Source: CAWAQA01 sp963784065 (GTDB taxonomy: Bacteria > Acidobacteriota > Vicinamibacteria > Vicinamibacterales > UBA2999). From it: a stretch of DNA of 64,000 nucleotides. The notes below the pieces were generated by a model that worked only from the letters and a program-made list of their open reading frames with translations, did not search any database and was not told where the DNA came from. The translations under genes and the position numbers were made by a program. Positions 29,511-37,712 of the stretch are shown one piece after another (within the stretch, counting starts at the first letter, position 1; the number at the start of each line of letters is the position of its first letter). Location of the stretch: positions 496,001 through 560,000 of the forward strand of contig CAWAQA010000006.1 of assembly GCA_963784065.1 (NCBI GenBank). The letters are read 5' to 3'.

Positions 29511-31006
29511 TCTCGCCGCAGCGTCGCCGACATCAAGTCCAGGTCCGCGATGGGAATCACCTCGAAGTCGTTGAAGCCGACCTGCTTGAGCTGTGAGACG
29601 AACCCGGCCGCGTTGCCGACGAGCACGATCGACAACCGGTCCGGCCGCACGTACTGTCGCGCCACGCGCAGGATGTCGTCAGGCGTCACCGCCTGCACGC
29701 GCTGCGGGAAGGTGCCGATCTCCTCGACCGGCAGGTCGTAGAACAGCACGTTGAGGACTTCGGTCGCGATGTCATTGGGCGTCTCGATCGTCAACGGGAA
29801 GCTGCCCGCCAGGTACGCCTGCGCCCCCGACAGCTCGCGCTCGAACGGCCGCTCGCGCTGCAGGCGCGAGAACTCGTCCACCATCAGCCGCAGCACTTCG
29901 CCCGTCGTCTCGGTTTGCGTGTCCGTTTCGGCGATGAAGTCGCCGGCCTCCTTGCGTGCTTCCGTGTCCGCCGACGCGCCGTAGGTGAGGCCGCGCTCCG
30001 ACCGCAGCACGTTGTGCAGGCGGTTGGCGCCTTCGCCGCCGAGAATCTTGACCGCCAGGTCCCAGGCCAGGTAATCCGGATGCTTCCGCGGGATGGCGAG
30101 CATGCCGACCCGGATCTCGGTCTGCACCGCATCCGGCTTGTCCACGACGACGATGCGGCGCGTGGGCGGCGGCGGCTCGATCGGCTTGGCGACCGCGACG
30201 TCGCCCTGCGGCCAGCGGCCGAAGACGCGTTCGGCGGCGGCAAACGCCTCCATGCTCGTGACGTCGCCCACGATCGCCAGGATCATGTTGTTCGGAACGA
30301 AGTAGCGCTTGTGGTACGCCTGCAGATCCTCGCGCGTGATCTTCGCCAGCGTCTCGGGCGTCCCGCTGCTCGGCAGCCCGTAGGGGTGGAAGCCGTACAC
30401 GAGCCGGTCGAACAGGACGCTGGCGACGTAATCCGGATCGTTGGTGTTGACCTGCAGCCCCGAGGCCACCTGCTGCTTCTGGCGGTCGATCTCCTCGGCC
30501 GCAAACGCCGGGTTGCGGACGACGTCGGCGAGCAGGTCCATCACCGGGCCGAAGGAGTCCTTCATCGCGATCGCGTTGACGAACGTCAGGTCGTTGCCCG
30601 AGCCGGTGCCGAGCGCCCCGCCGATGGTGTCGATCTGATCGGCAATCTCCGCCGCCGAACGCGTCGTCGTGCCCTGGTCGAGCAGCGACGCCGCGAGGCT
30701 GGCAACGCCTGTCTTGCCCTCCGGGTCCTGCGCCGCGCCGACCTTCACCAGCAGCCGCATGCTGACCGCGGGCTGCTCGTGGTGCAGGACGACGACGACG
30801 CGCATGCCATTGCCCAGCGTGCGCACTTCGTACGGCGGGAACTTGACCTCGCGCGCCTGCAGCGGCCGCGGCGGACGTTCCGACGGCCAGTTGGGCACCT
30901 GGGCGGCGGAGAGCGACGCCCACAGGACAACTCCCAGGACTCCAGCTCCCGATGCCCAACGACGGAGAACGGATTGGGAGTTGGGAGCTGGTCCAGCGAA
31001 GCCCAT
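29390..31006 (-). CDS. M16 family peptidase homologue lacking the zinc motif
   Basis: The 538-residue exported protein has the tandem M16 fold (VRTLGNGMRVVVVLHHEQPAVSMRLLVKVG ... KRYFVPNNMILAIVGDV ... GLTYGASADTE). Where active members carry HxxEH, it reads ASLAASLLDQGTTTRS, so both zinc histidines and the catalytic Glu are missing. It should therefore be the non-catalytic partner of the active M16 protein encoded just upstream, as in alpha/beta mitochondrial processing peptidase and bacterial M16B pairs. The last 30-40 residues come from intergenic repeats. The start is uncertain: MGFAGPAPNS comes just after the upstream stop and also derives partly from a GGGAGTTGGGAG repeat. Confidence 0.85.
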   Translation of the reverse strand: MGFAGPAPNSQSVLRRWASGAGVLGVVLWASLSAAQVPNWPSERPPRPLQAREVKFPPYEVRTLGNGMRVVVVLHHEQPAVSMRLLVKVGAAQDPEGKTGVASLAASLLDQGTTTRSAAEIADQIDTIGGALGTGSGNDLTFVNAIAMKDSFGPVMDLLADVVRNPAFAAEEIDRQKQQVASGLQVNTNDPDYVASVLFDRLVYGFHPYGLPSSGTPETLAKITREDLQAYHKRYFVPNNMILAIVGDVTSMEAFAAAERVFGRWPQGDVAVAKPIEPPPPTRRIVVVDKPDAVQTEIRVGMLAIPRKHPDYLAWDLAVKILGGEGANRLHNVLRSERGLTYGASADTEARKEAGDFIAETDTQTETTGEVLRLMVDEFSRLQRERPFERELSGAQAYLAGSFPLTIETPNDIATEVLNVLFYDLPVEEIGTFPQRVQAVTPDDILRVARQYVRPDRLSIVLVGNAAGFVSQLKQVGFNDFEVIPIADLDLMSATLRREQRRVEGPAAAGPSDRRDRDRTDAGSGFSRLEARCRLEPV

Positions 31007-31013
31007 CGGGCGT

Positions 31014-32369
31014 TCATCGCGAGCCTCCGCCCTTGGGCATGATGTGCAGCACGAGGCGGTTCGCGTCGGTGAAATAGGTCTTCGCCACGCGCTGGACGTC
31101 GGCCGTGGTCGTGTTCACGAAGATGTCGAACTCGCCGTCTGCGGTCGTCACGTCGTTGTGGATGACGGCGGCGTGCGCCAGGTGCAGCGCCTTCTCCTCG
31201 TTCGACTCGCGGCCGACGATGTAGTCGCGCGCGAACTGGTTCTTGGCGCGTTCGAGCTCACGCGCGGTGACGCCGGTGGTCTTCAGCTTCTCGAACTCTT
31301 CGATGAGCGCCTTCTCCACCGCCGCCGGCGAGACGCCGGGCTGTACGATCGCCACCGCGTAGAACAGGTTCGGATCCTCGGTGATGTTCCCGCGGGCGAA
31401 CGCGCTCAGCGCCAGGCGCTTGTTGTAAATCAGCTCGCGCGTGATGCGGCCGCTCTGGCCGTCGGACAGGATCTTGGACGTGATGTGGAGCGGGTACGCA
31501 TCCGGGTGGCCGTCGTAGGTCACGTGGTAGGCGACGACCACCGCCGGCAGCGGCCACGCCTCTTCCACCGTCGCGCGCTTCTCGCGTCCCTGCGGCGGCT
31601 CCTTCGGGATGTCGCGCGGCACGGCGCGCTCGGGCTTCGGGATGCGCCCGAAGTACTGCGTCACCAGCTGCAGCGCCTGCGCCGACTCGAAGTCGCCCAC
31701 CACGGTCAGCGTGGCGTTCGCCGGAACATAGAACGTCTGGTGGAACTCGCGGACGTCCTCGATGGACGCCGCCTCGAGGTCCGCCATGCTGCCAATCGTC
31801 GGGTTCTTGTAGGGATGCGTCGTAAACGCGTGGTTATAGATGATCTCCGACAGCCGGCCGTACGGCTGGTTGTCGATCCGCATCCGCCGCTCTTCCTTGA
31901 CGACCTCGCGCTCGCGGCGGAACGCCACGTCGTCCACGCGCAGCGTGGCCATGCGGTCCGCCTCCATCCACAGGGCGAGCGGCATGTAGTGCGCGGGCAG
32001 CGTCTGCCAGAACACCGTCTCGTCTTCGGTGGTGTAAGCGTTGCTGCGCCCGCCGACGCCGGAAATGATCGACGTGTGCAGTTCCGGCTCGACGTTCTTC
32101 GAGCCCTTGAACATCATGTGCTCGAAGAGGTGGGCGAAGCCGGTCCGGCCGGGCCGCTCGTTCTTCGACCCCACGTGATACGTGAGCGAGACGTGCACGA
32201 TCGGCGTCGAGTGATCCTCCGACAGGATCACGCGCAGGCCATTCGGCAGCGTCGTCATCTGGTACTGCAGCTTCGGCGGGCGAACCGCCGCCTGCAGCGG
32301 AACCAGGACCGCGCTACCTACGAGCAGCAGAACGCCGATTCGTACGGGGAGCCTCAGGAAGGCAGGCAT
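31014..32369 (-). CDS. M16 family zinc peptidase, catalytic subunit
   Basis: A signal peptide (IGVLLLVGSAVLVPLQAA) precedes an M16 domain with the active inverted zinc motif in GFAHLFEHMMFKGS (HxxEH); the third ligand Glu is expected in the REREVVKEERRM stretch about 70 residues on. The C-terminal half carries the R/Y-type substrate region (ILSDGQSGRITRELIYNKRLA). At 451 residues it is the usual single-chain B-subfamily size. It probably cleaves peptides or exported proteins in the periplasm together with the inactive homologue that follows 7 bp later. Confidence 0.9.
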   Translation of the reverse strand: MPAFLRLPVRIGVLLLVGSAVLVPLQAAVRPPKLQYQMTTLPNGLRVILSEDHSTPIVHVSLTYHVGSKNERPGRTGFAHLFEHMMFKGSKNVEPELHTSIISGVGGRSNAYTTEDETVFWQTLPAHYMPLALWMEADRMATLRVDDVAFRREREVVKEERRMRIDNQPYGRLSEIIYNHAFTTHPYKNPTIGSMADLEAASIEDVREFHQTFYVPANATLTVVGDFESAQALQLVTQYFGRIPKPERAVPRDIPKEPPQGREKRATVEEAWPLPAVVVAYHVTYDGHPDAYPLHITSKILSDGQSGRITRELIYNKRLALSAFARGNITEDPNLFYAVAIVQPGVSPAAVEKALIEEFEKLKTTGVTARELERAKNQFARDYIVGRESNEEKALHLAHAAVIHNDVTTADGEFDIFVNTTTADVQRVAKTYFTDANRLVLHIMPKGGGSR

Positions 32370-32391
32370 AAGTATCTGGGATTATGGCATG

Positions 32392-33132
32392 TTAACGGCT
32401 GAGGAGTCGGAACCCGGCTTTCACCCAGGTGACGGTCCCGAACTCGACGGGAAACGGGTCGATCCGCCGTTCGGCGGCGACGAAGAACTCGATCGCCCCC
32501 GCATTCCCATCAATTCTGACGCCGCCTTCGGCGAGAAAGCCGGTCTGCGTGCTGCGATTTCGCGTCCCGTCCACGCCGATGATGCGCGCGCCGACGGCCG
32601 TGATGATGCCAATCCCTGGCCGCAGACCGATACGGCCGCGCCCTTCGGCGTCCAGTTCCCACTCGTAATCGACGAAGGATTTCTGCAGGACGCGGCGGAC
32701 GTCGGCTCTGGCCTGCCACTCGCTGCGGCCCCGGGCGGCGTCACGCATCACCCTGACGCCGATCATGTTCCAGTCCACGGCGGCGATTTTCGGCCGGTCG
32801 CTGAGATGCCGTGACTGGTGGTAGAACTCGCCCGCCAGCTCGAACCCGGCCGCTCGCGCCGACGCCGACCCCGCCAGGATGTAGTTGCCCTGGTTCGGGT
32901 CGAACCTGCGCAACTGGTCGCCCATCACCACTTCGTAGTTCGCCCTGAAGGTGAGCCGTCCTGCGCCGTAATCGATCACGTCGAGCTCGCCGCCGAAGTC
33001 GGCGTCCCACGCGAACCGCCGGTCGTCGCCGGAGAGGCGCTCGGCGACCAGGTAGAAGTCGAAGCGGGGCAGGAACTCGACGGCCTGCTGGGCAGACGCC
33101 GGCGCGGCACTCGCGATGAGCGCCAGCGCCAT
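32392..33132 (-). CDS. Exported protein, probably outer-membrane barrel-like, unknown function
   Basis: The start at 33132 gives a signal peptide MALALIASAAPASAQ. The mature part alternates amphipathic strands (VEFLPRFDFYLVAERLSG, GGELDVIDYGAGRLTFRANYEVV, FELAGEFYHQSRHLSDRP, WELDAEGRGRIGLRPGIGI) and ends in FRLLSR. About 246 residues, consistent with a small barrel that has 10-12 strands. Repeated DWNMIGVRV-type segments are conserved-looking, but I cannot name a family. It ends 22 bp beyond the M16 gene start on the same strand. Confidence 0.65.
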   Translation of the reverse strand: MALALIASAAPASAQQAVEFLPRFDFYLVAERLSGDDRRFAWDADFGGELDVIDYGAGRLTFRANYEVVMGDQLRRFDPNQGNYILAGSASARAAGFELAGEFYHQSRHLSDRPKIAAVDWNMIGVRVMRDAARGRSEWQARADVRRVLQKSFVDYEWELDAEGRGRIGLRPGIGIITAVGARIIGVDGTRNRSTQTGFLAEGGVRIDGNAGAIEFFVAAERRIDPFPVEFGTVTWVKAGFRLLSR

Positions 33133-33212
33133 GAGCACGTGCCGCGCGCCGCACGCTCCAGACCGGGGCCTTCGGGCTCGGAGTGGCTGGCAATCGTATC
33201 CTCCCGCGAAGC

Positions 33213-33251
33213 GGGCACTAGTGGACTGTATCAACTGAACCTGTAGTGCCC
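33213..33251. repeat. Inverted repeat GGGCACTA / TAGTGCCC
   Basis: Perfect 8-bp arms at 33213-33220 and 33244-33251 enclose 23 bases of lower GC than the surroundings, between lpxD and the barrel-like gene. It could be a hairpin in the transcript or an operator. There is no T-run after it on either strand. Confidence 0.4.
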
Positions 33252-33329
33252 ACGACAGCCTTTCGACAACGATTTCGCGCGCAAGCGGGCGGCCCGCTCT
33301 GAAATCACAACGAAATACCACGGAACCCG

Positions 33330-34382
33330 TCATTCCTCGGCGCGGCTCCCGGGGAAAGGTCCGCGGCGCGAGGTCAGCTCCGCCAGCCGCGCCTCGAGCT
33401 CCTCGATCCGCTTCTTCAGCTCGGGAAGGCGGCGGAAGATCACCGACGCCTTGCGCCACTCGCGGCTGTCGATGGCGGGATATCCAGCGACCATCGCACC
33501 GGGATCGAGCGAGTTGGTGACACCGGACTGTCCGACGGCGACGGCGCCGCGGCCGATGGTGAGGTGGCCGCCCACGCCCACCTGTCCGCCGAAGATCACG
33601 TCGTCCTCGATCACCGTGCTGCCCGCGATCCCGACCTGCGCGGCCATCAGGACGTTGCGGCCGATGGTCACCCCGTGCGCGATCTGGACGAGATTGTCGA
33701 TCTTCGTCCCCGCCTGGATGCGCGTCTCGCCGACCGCGGGACGATCGATGGTCGTGTTGGCGCCGATCTCGACATCGTCCTCGAGCACGACGGTGGCGAC
33801 CTGCGGAATCTTCTCGTGCGTGCCGTCGCCGCGGCGGACGAAGCCGTAGCCGTCGCCGCCGACCACGACGCCGTTCTGCAGCACGACACGGTTGCCGATC
33901 GTCACGCGCTCGCGGATCGCCACGTTCGAGTGGATGACGCAGTCGGTGCCGATGCGCGCACCCGCCCCGATCGTGACGTTCGGAAAGATCACGGTGTGGT
34001 CGCCGATCGATGCGCCCTCGCCGACGGACACGAACGCGCCAATCGACACCTCGCGGCCGATGCGGGCGTCGGCGGCGACGGCCGCCATGGCGTGGACGCC
34101 GGACGGCGGGCGCCAGGCCGGAGCGAAGAGGCCGACGGCGCGGGCAAACGACAGGTACGGATCGGCGGTGCGCAGCATCGCGCACGGCGCCGCCGGAGCG
34201 TCGTCCCTGAGCAGGACCGCGGAGGCGCCGGTCGTCTTCAGCGCCGACTCGTATTTCGGGTTTGCGAGAAAGGTGACGTCGCCGGGGCCGGCCTCGTGAA
34301 TCGTCGCCACGCGCACGATGTCGATCTCGCCGTCGCCTTCGAGACGGCAGCCCAGGCGTTCGGCGAGGTCACGGAGTTTCAC
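33330..34382 (-). CDS. lpxD: UDP-3-O-(3-hydroxyacyl)glucosamine N-acyltransferase
   Basis: LpxD adds the N-linked hydroxyacyl chain in lipid A synthesis. After an N-terminal uridine-binding domain (EIDIVRVATIHEAGPGDVTFLANPKYES) come many hexapeptide repeats of the left-handed helix (IGAFVSVGEGASIGDHTVIFPNVTIG). The catalytic histidine is in NLVQIAHGVTIGRN, and the acyl-pocket region GGDGYGFV is present. I choose the GTG at 34382, giving 350 residues, the normal length; an in-frame ATG at 34451 would add residues coded by an imperfect GCCGGC repeat. The C-terminal coiled helix (ELKKRIEELEARLAELTSR) is typical. Confidence 0.92.
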   Translation of the reverse strand: MKLRDLAERLGCRLEGDGEIDIVRVATIHEAGPGDVTFLANPKYESALKTTGASAVLLRDDAPAAPCAMLRTADPYLSFARAVGLFAPAWRPPSGVHAMAAVAADARIGREVSIGAFVSVGEGASIGDHTVIFPNVTIGAGARIGTDCVIHSNVAIRERVTIGNRVVLQNGVVVGGDGYGFVRRGDGTHEKIPQVATVVLEDDVEIGANTTIDRPAVGETRIQAGTKIDNLVQIAHGVTIGRNVLMAAQVGIAGSTVIEDDVIFGGQVGVGGHLTIGRGAVAVGQSGVTNSLDPGAMVAGYPAIDSREWRKASVIFRRLPELKKRIEELEARLAELTSRRGPFPGSRAEE

Positions 34383-34417
34383 GGGAGTCAGCAGGCAGAC
34401 GCGGCAGGCACGGGCAT

Positions 34418-34500
34418 CGCAGGTGCCGGCTTCAGCCGTGCCCGTCGCCATCAGCTGCGCCGACTGACCATCTGAGCCGGCTAAAGCCGGCCCCAACTGC
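34418..34500. repeat. GCCGGC palindromic repeats upstream of lpxD
   Basis: GCCGGCTTCAGCCG (about 34428-34441, imperfect) and GAGCCGGCTAAAGCCGGCCCC (about 34475-34495). Confidence 0.65.
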
Positions 34501-34515
34501 TGCCTGCCGAGAATA

Positions 34516-35202
34516 TCACGCGTGCCGGAGTGCCACCCGCTCGAAAAAGGTCGAGAGGTGCTGCAGTCGCAGGCGCGCGGCCACGTCGTGGATCCGCGCC
34601 TCTCGTATGTTCGGCTCCAGGTGCGCCACTTCGCGCAGCTCCGAGAGCGGCGGGCACGCGCGTCCGCTCCAGGCGACGTGCTGCAGGCCATGCGCGGCGC
34701 CGCGCATGGAGAGCCAGTGACCCACGACACGGAAGGCAAAGTAGTACGCGAGCAGGTTCGGCCCGGGCACGAGCATGAGCAGGCCCGACGCGATCAACCC
34801 GATCGTGTCCACGACGAGCCACAGCCGATGACGCTCGTAGTCGCGCTGCAGCATCCGCCTGATGAGGACCATGACCTGGTCGAAGGTCATGTCCTGTGGG
34901 TGGACGGCGACCGCGGTGGTCTGCTTGCGGAGGTTCCAGAGCAGGCGCTGCTCCGCGATGCGCTCGGCGACCCACGCCAGCGTGCGCTCCTGCAGCCTCC
35001 CGGCCCAGCCGCGCGGCTCCTCGCCGTCGAGGGGCTGGCGGTGCTGCCGCTCCTCGGCCGCCTTGAGCATGGCGGAAAACCGATGCCGCAATTTGCCGAG
35101 CAGCCCCTCTGGTTGAGGCTCTGGCGCCACTTCGCCTTCCGGTGAAGTCTCGCAGTAGAGCTCGTACTTCTCGGGGCCGACGGGGACCACGAACACGTCC
35201 AT
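34516..35202 (-). CDS. Membrane protein, possibly Mit_KHE1-like (K+/H+ exchange-related family)
   Basis: The best start is the ATG at 35202 (MDVFVVPVGPEKYELYCE). About 228 residues: a soluble N-terminal half, then two close hydrophobic segments at about 130-165 containing LVPGPNLLAYYFAFRVVGHWLSMRGA. The PGPN...FR...HW...RGA pattern and the VPVGP start resemble PF10173, a family first linked to mitochondrial K+/H+ exchange with bacterial members; I recall this from memory and cannot verify it. It is a stand-alone minus-strand gene. Confidence 0.5.
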   Translation of the reverse strand: MDVFVVPVGPEKYELYCETSPEGEVAPEPQPEGLLGKLRHRFSAMLKAAEERQHRQPLDGEEPRGWAGRLQERTLAWVAERIAEQRLLWNLRKQTTAVAVHPQDMTFDQVMVLIRRMLQRDYERHRLWLVVDTIGLIASGLLMLVPGPNLLAYYFAFRVVGHWLSMRGAAHGLQHVAWSGRACPPLSELREVAHLEPNIREARIHDVAARLRLQHLSTFFERVALRHA

Positions 35203-35261
35203 CAACAGTGACGATAGCAAAGTTTTGCTGCTCCCGGAGGGATTGCTGAGCGGCGTTCGGA

Positions 35262-35327
35262 CCGAGGTCTCCGGCTACGGTCTGCGGTCCCGGGACCGAA
35301 GACCGTAGGCTGAAGACCAAAGACAAA
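35262..35327. repeat. GACCGAAGACCGTAGGC repeat family
   Basis: GGTCTCCGGCTACGGTCTGCGG and GACCGAAGACCGTAGGCTG face each other between two minus-strand genes. Confidence 0.7.
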
Positions 35328-35329
35328 GC

Positions 35330-35479
35330 CTAAACGACCGTTCGCCGCCCGCTGATCAGGTTCACCAGGAACAGCACCAGGGCAATCACGAGCAGCACGT
35401 GGATGATGCCGCCCGCGACGTCGAAGGCGAATCCGAGCAGCCAGAACAGCATCAGCAGGACGATAAGCGTCCAGAGCAT
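35330..35479 (-). CDS. Lmo0937-family small membrane protein (49 aa)
   Basis: ATG at 35479, with GGGAGG 8 nt upstream, opens a 49-residue protein made of two hydrophobic helices: MLWTLIVLLMLFWLLGFA, then FDVAGGIIHVLLVIALV, and the ending LINLISG-like LVNLISGRRTVV. This matches the Lmo0937/DUF5670 family of tiny stress-associated membrane proteins of unknown function, spread widely in bacteria. Confidence 0.85.
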   Translation of the reverse strand: MLWTLIVLLMLFWLLGFAFDVAGGIIHVLLVIALVLFLVNLISGRRTVV

Positions 35480-35532
35480 GGTCAATCCTCCCTGCTCGAT
35501 TGATGGGCAAGCGGTATGCCAGCTTTGGAAAG

Positions 35533-35587
35533 GAGGTCAGACCTCGGTGCGCCCCGCTCGAGGTCAGACCCGCCGGGTCAGACCCCG
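35533..35587. repeat. Three GGTCAGACC units in tandem
   Basis: AGGTCAGACCTCGG, AGGTCAGACCCGCC and GGGTCAGACCCCGC lie about 20 bp apart next to the small membrane gene. I see them nowhere else in this window. Confidence 0.6.
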
Positions 35588-35600
35588 CTGCACCGGTGAT

Positions 35601-36491
35601 TCACGGTTGGCGGCGGCGCCGCTGGACCGTCGGCGGCGGGTCGATTGGAACGGGCGGCTTGCCGGCCGCTTCCCAGGCGCCGGCGATCATCGCGGCAACC
35701 CCGGCAATCGCCTCGTTGAGGCGCCGCTCGAGCACCGGGCGATTGGCGGCGAAGAAGGCCGTGTAGTAGGCATCGTCATACACATCCCGGTTGCCGATCG
35801 CCTTGCGGTCGGCCTCGAGGATCGGGCCAACCAGCTGCGTGCCCGCGACGAGCGTGTCGAACATGGCGTCGCGCGGGTTGCGGATCGGCGGGATCGCCTT
35901 CGGCGCGATCGTGAGCTGGTCGCGGTATCGCTCGAACAGCGCCGACTCGAATCGGCTGTGAATGCCGTGCTGCCCGGTCAGCTGGCCGTCGTAGTTGACG
36001 ACCGCGTGAAACGGCACGTGCCCGTCTGCGACGTAGTGCGCCAGCGAGGCCGAGTAGAACACGATGTCGAACTGCCCGAACGGGCCGCGGCGCGCGTACG
36101 CCTCGAACGCGCGGCGGAGATTCCCGTGAAACTCTTCGACCCGCCATGGCAGCGTCCCCATCTCCTCGACGCGGTCGCGGCCGAATTTGGCGATCGCCTG
36201 CGCGTAGTCGCGCGGCAGCTCCTTGAACGGATACGTGCCGTAGCCTTCCCAGTCGAGATCGAGGAAGTGGTTCTTCTCCTCCGCGTTGAAGCCGGCCGTC
36301 CGCCACGTGTCCGGATCGATCGCGCGCTCGACGGCCATGGCGCGGTGCTTCTCGAAGAGCGGCCGCAGTTCCTGGGGCAGCAGCGCGATCGCGCGGTCCA
36401 TGATGAACCGGTGCGGGTCAAAGCCCCAGGCAGCCGCCGGCGTCGGCGCCAGGCACGACCCGACAAGGACAAGAAGAAGAACCCTGCGCAT
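35601..36491 (-). CDS. Phospholipase C / S1-P1 nuclease-fold zinc protein, exported
   Basis: A signal peptide (VLLLVLVGSCLAPTPAAA) is followed at once by WGFDPHRFIMDRAIALLP, with Trp at mature residue 1 and an early His, as in phospholipase C and S1/P1 nuclease enzymes. Further likely zinc ligands are HFLD, FHGN, SLAHYVADGHVPFHAV and HGIHSRFE, spaced as in the trinuclear zinc fold. 296 residues fits. Whether it cleaves phospholipids or nucleic acids cannot be told. The C-terminus is Pro/Arg-rich. No operon partner is apparent. Confidence 0.72.
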   Translation of the reverse strand: MRRVLLLVLVGSCLAPTPAAAWGFDPHRFIMDRAIALLPQELRPLFEKHRAMAVERAIDPDTWRTAGFNAEEKNHFLDLDWEGYGTYPFKELPRDYAQAIAKFGRDRVEEMGTLPWRVEEFHGNLRRAFEAYARRGPFGQFDIVFYSASLAHYVADGHVPFHAVVNYDGQLTGQHGIHSRFESALFERYRDQLTIAPKAIPPIRNPRDAMFDTLVAGTQLVGPILEADRKAIGNRDVYDDAYYTAFFAANRPVLERRLNEAIAGVAAMIAGAWEAAGKPPVPIDPPPTVQRRRRQP

Positions 36492-36509
36492 GCGGTCGAT
36501 TATAGAAGG

Positions 36510-36655
36510 CCTCAGGGGCCAGGGATCAGGGCTCAGGAGGCCACACGGTAGAATGAACACTCCATCAGAGCTCGTTTCTCTTGTGTAGAGGCGGACCTTC
36601 AGGTCCGCCTGCCCTGATTCCTGAGCCCTGATTCCTGATTCCTGAGGCCTTTCAC
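36510..36655. repeat. CAGGGATCAGGGCTCAGG and GGCGGACCTTCAGGTCCGCC repeats upstream of nfo
   Basis: CCTCAGGGGCCAGGGATCAGGGCTCAGG (about 36510-36539, quoted here in part), GAGGCGGACCTTCAGGTCCG (36588-36607) and CTGATTCCTGAGCCCTGATT (about 36613-36632) fill the gap between divergent genes. The arrangement resembles the one at 5090-5240. Confidence 0.7.
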
Positions 36656-36659
36656 CTTC

Positions 36660-37538
36660 ATGCTTCGTATTGGCGCGCACATGTCCGTGGCCGGCGGCGT
36701 CTCGAAGGCGGTCGATCGGGCGGTGGCGCACGGCTGCGAGGCGCTGCAGATTTTCAGCAAGAACGCGAACCAGTGGCGCGGCAAGCCGCTCGATCCTGCG
36801 GAAGTGCGCGCGTTCAGAACGCGGATCGACGAGACCGGCATCCGCCCCGTCGTCTCGCACGCGAGTTACCTGATCAACCTCGCCACGACCTTCCCGGTGC
36901 TGCGCGAGCAATCGCTCGCGGCCTTCATCGACGAGCTCGACCGCGCCCATGCGCTGGGGCTGCTGGGTGTCGTCATCCACCCAGGCACCTGCACGGCCGG
37001 CACGGAAGACGACGCGCTGCGGCTGATTGCGGAGGCGATCCGCGCCGCCTTCAAGGCGCGGCCGCGACGGAAGACGATGGTCATCCTCGAGCACACGGCG
37101 GGCCAGGGCCGGACGCTGGGACACCGCTTCGAGCATCTCGCGACGATCATCGGTCACCTGAACGGCTCGGCGCGCGTCGGCGTCTGCCTCGACACCTGCC
37201 ACCTCGTCGCGTCGGGCTATGACATCGTCGGCGAGCGCGGATACCAGGAGACGTTCTCCGCCTTCGACCGGCTGGTCGGGCTCGATCGCCTCAAGGTGTT
37301 CCACGGCAACGATTCGAAGAAGCCGTGCGGCAGCCGCGTCGATCGGCACGAGCACATCGGCAGCGGCTGCCTCGGCGAAGCCCCGTTCCGGCGGCTGCTC
37401 CACGACAAACGGTTTGCCGGCCTGCCCATCCTCATCGAGACCGAGAAGGCGGCGGGATCAGAGAGGCCGGGCACCATCGTCGCCGATCCGTTCGATATGA
37501 AGAACCTGCAGACGCTGCGGCGATTGCGCAGGGGGTAG
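36660..37538 (+). CDS. nfo: Endonuclease IV (apurinic/apyrimidinic)
   Basis: Nfo cuts DNA 5' of abasic sites in base excision repair using three zinc ions. The 292-residue product shows the TIM-barrel pattern and zinc ligands: RIGAHMSVAGG at the start, VVSHASYLINLA, LGVVIHPG, ILEHTAGQG, VCLDTCHLVASGYDI, KVFHGNDSKKPCGSRVDRHEHIG and PILIETEKA. All standard ligands (His, Glu, Asp) are present and the length is usual. It is a single gene between repeat clusters. Confidence 0.95.
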   Translation: MLRIGAHMSVAGGVSKAVDRAVAHGCEALQIFSKNANQWRGKPLDPAEVRAFRTRIDETGIRPVVSHASYLINLATTFPVLREQSLAAFIDELDRAHALGLLGVVIHPGTCTAGTEDDALRLIAEAIRAAFKARPRRKTMVILEHTAGQGRTLGHRFEHLATIIGHLNGSARVGVCLDTCHLVASGYDIVGERGYQETFSAFDRLVGLDRLKVFHGNDSKKPCGSRVDRHEHIGSGCLGEAPFRRLLHDKRFAGLPILIETEKAAGSERPGTIVADPFDMKNLQTLRRLRRG

Positions 37539-37544
37539 GCCTTT

Positions 37545-37712
37545 CCTTCTCACGAACCACAGAGACGCAGAGACACAGAGTTTCGCGGGCCGGCTCAAGC
37601 CGGCGCCTACGACAGCCTTCCTGGACGCGCCGATGGCCGCGGCCGCGGGCGGGCCAGCTTTAGCCGGCCCTTCACCCCGTGGCTTCCGGCTTCAGCCGGA
37701 AGGACCGTCTCT
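37545..37712. repeat. CACAGAGACGCAGAGACACAGAG and GCCGGC repeats after nfo
   Basis: ACCACAGAGACGCAGAGAC (about 37557-37580) is followed by GGGCCGGCTCAAGCCGGCGC, GGGCCAGCTTTAGCCGGCCC and CCGGCTTCAGCCGGAAGG. The last part overlaps the end of the YdjM-like gene. Confidence 0.75.

Noticed and set aside
33213..33251. End of an insertion sequence
   Set aside because: Only one 8-bp inverted pair, no transposase and no flanking target duplication.
32392..34185. A 597-codon minus-strand frame joining the barrel-like gene to upstream sequence
   Set aside because: The upstream part is the out-of-frame shadow of lpxD; the real gene starts at a signal peptide at 33132.
35601..37403. A 600-codon minus-strand frame across the PLC/nuclease-like gene and nfo
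   Set aside because: Only the part up to 36491 is real; the rest is antisense to nfo on the plus strand.
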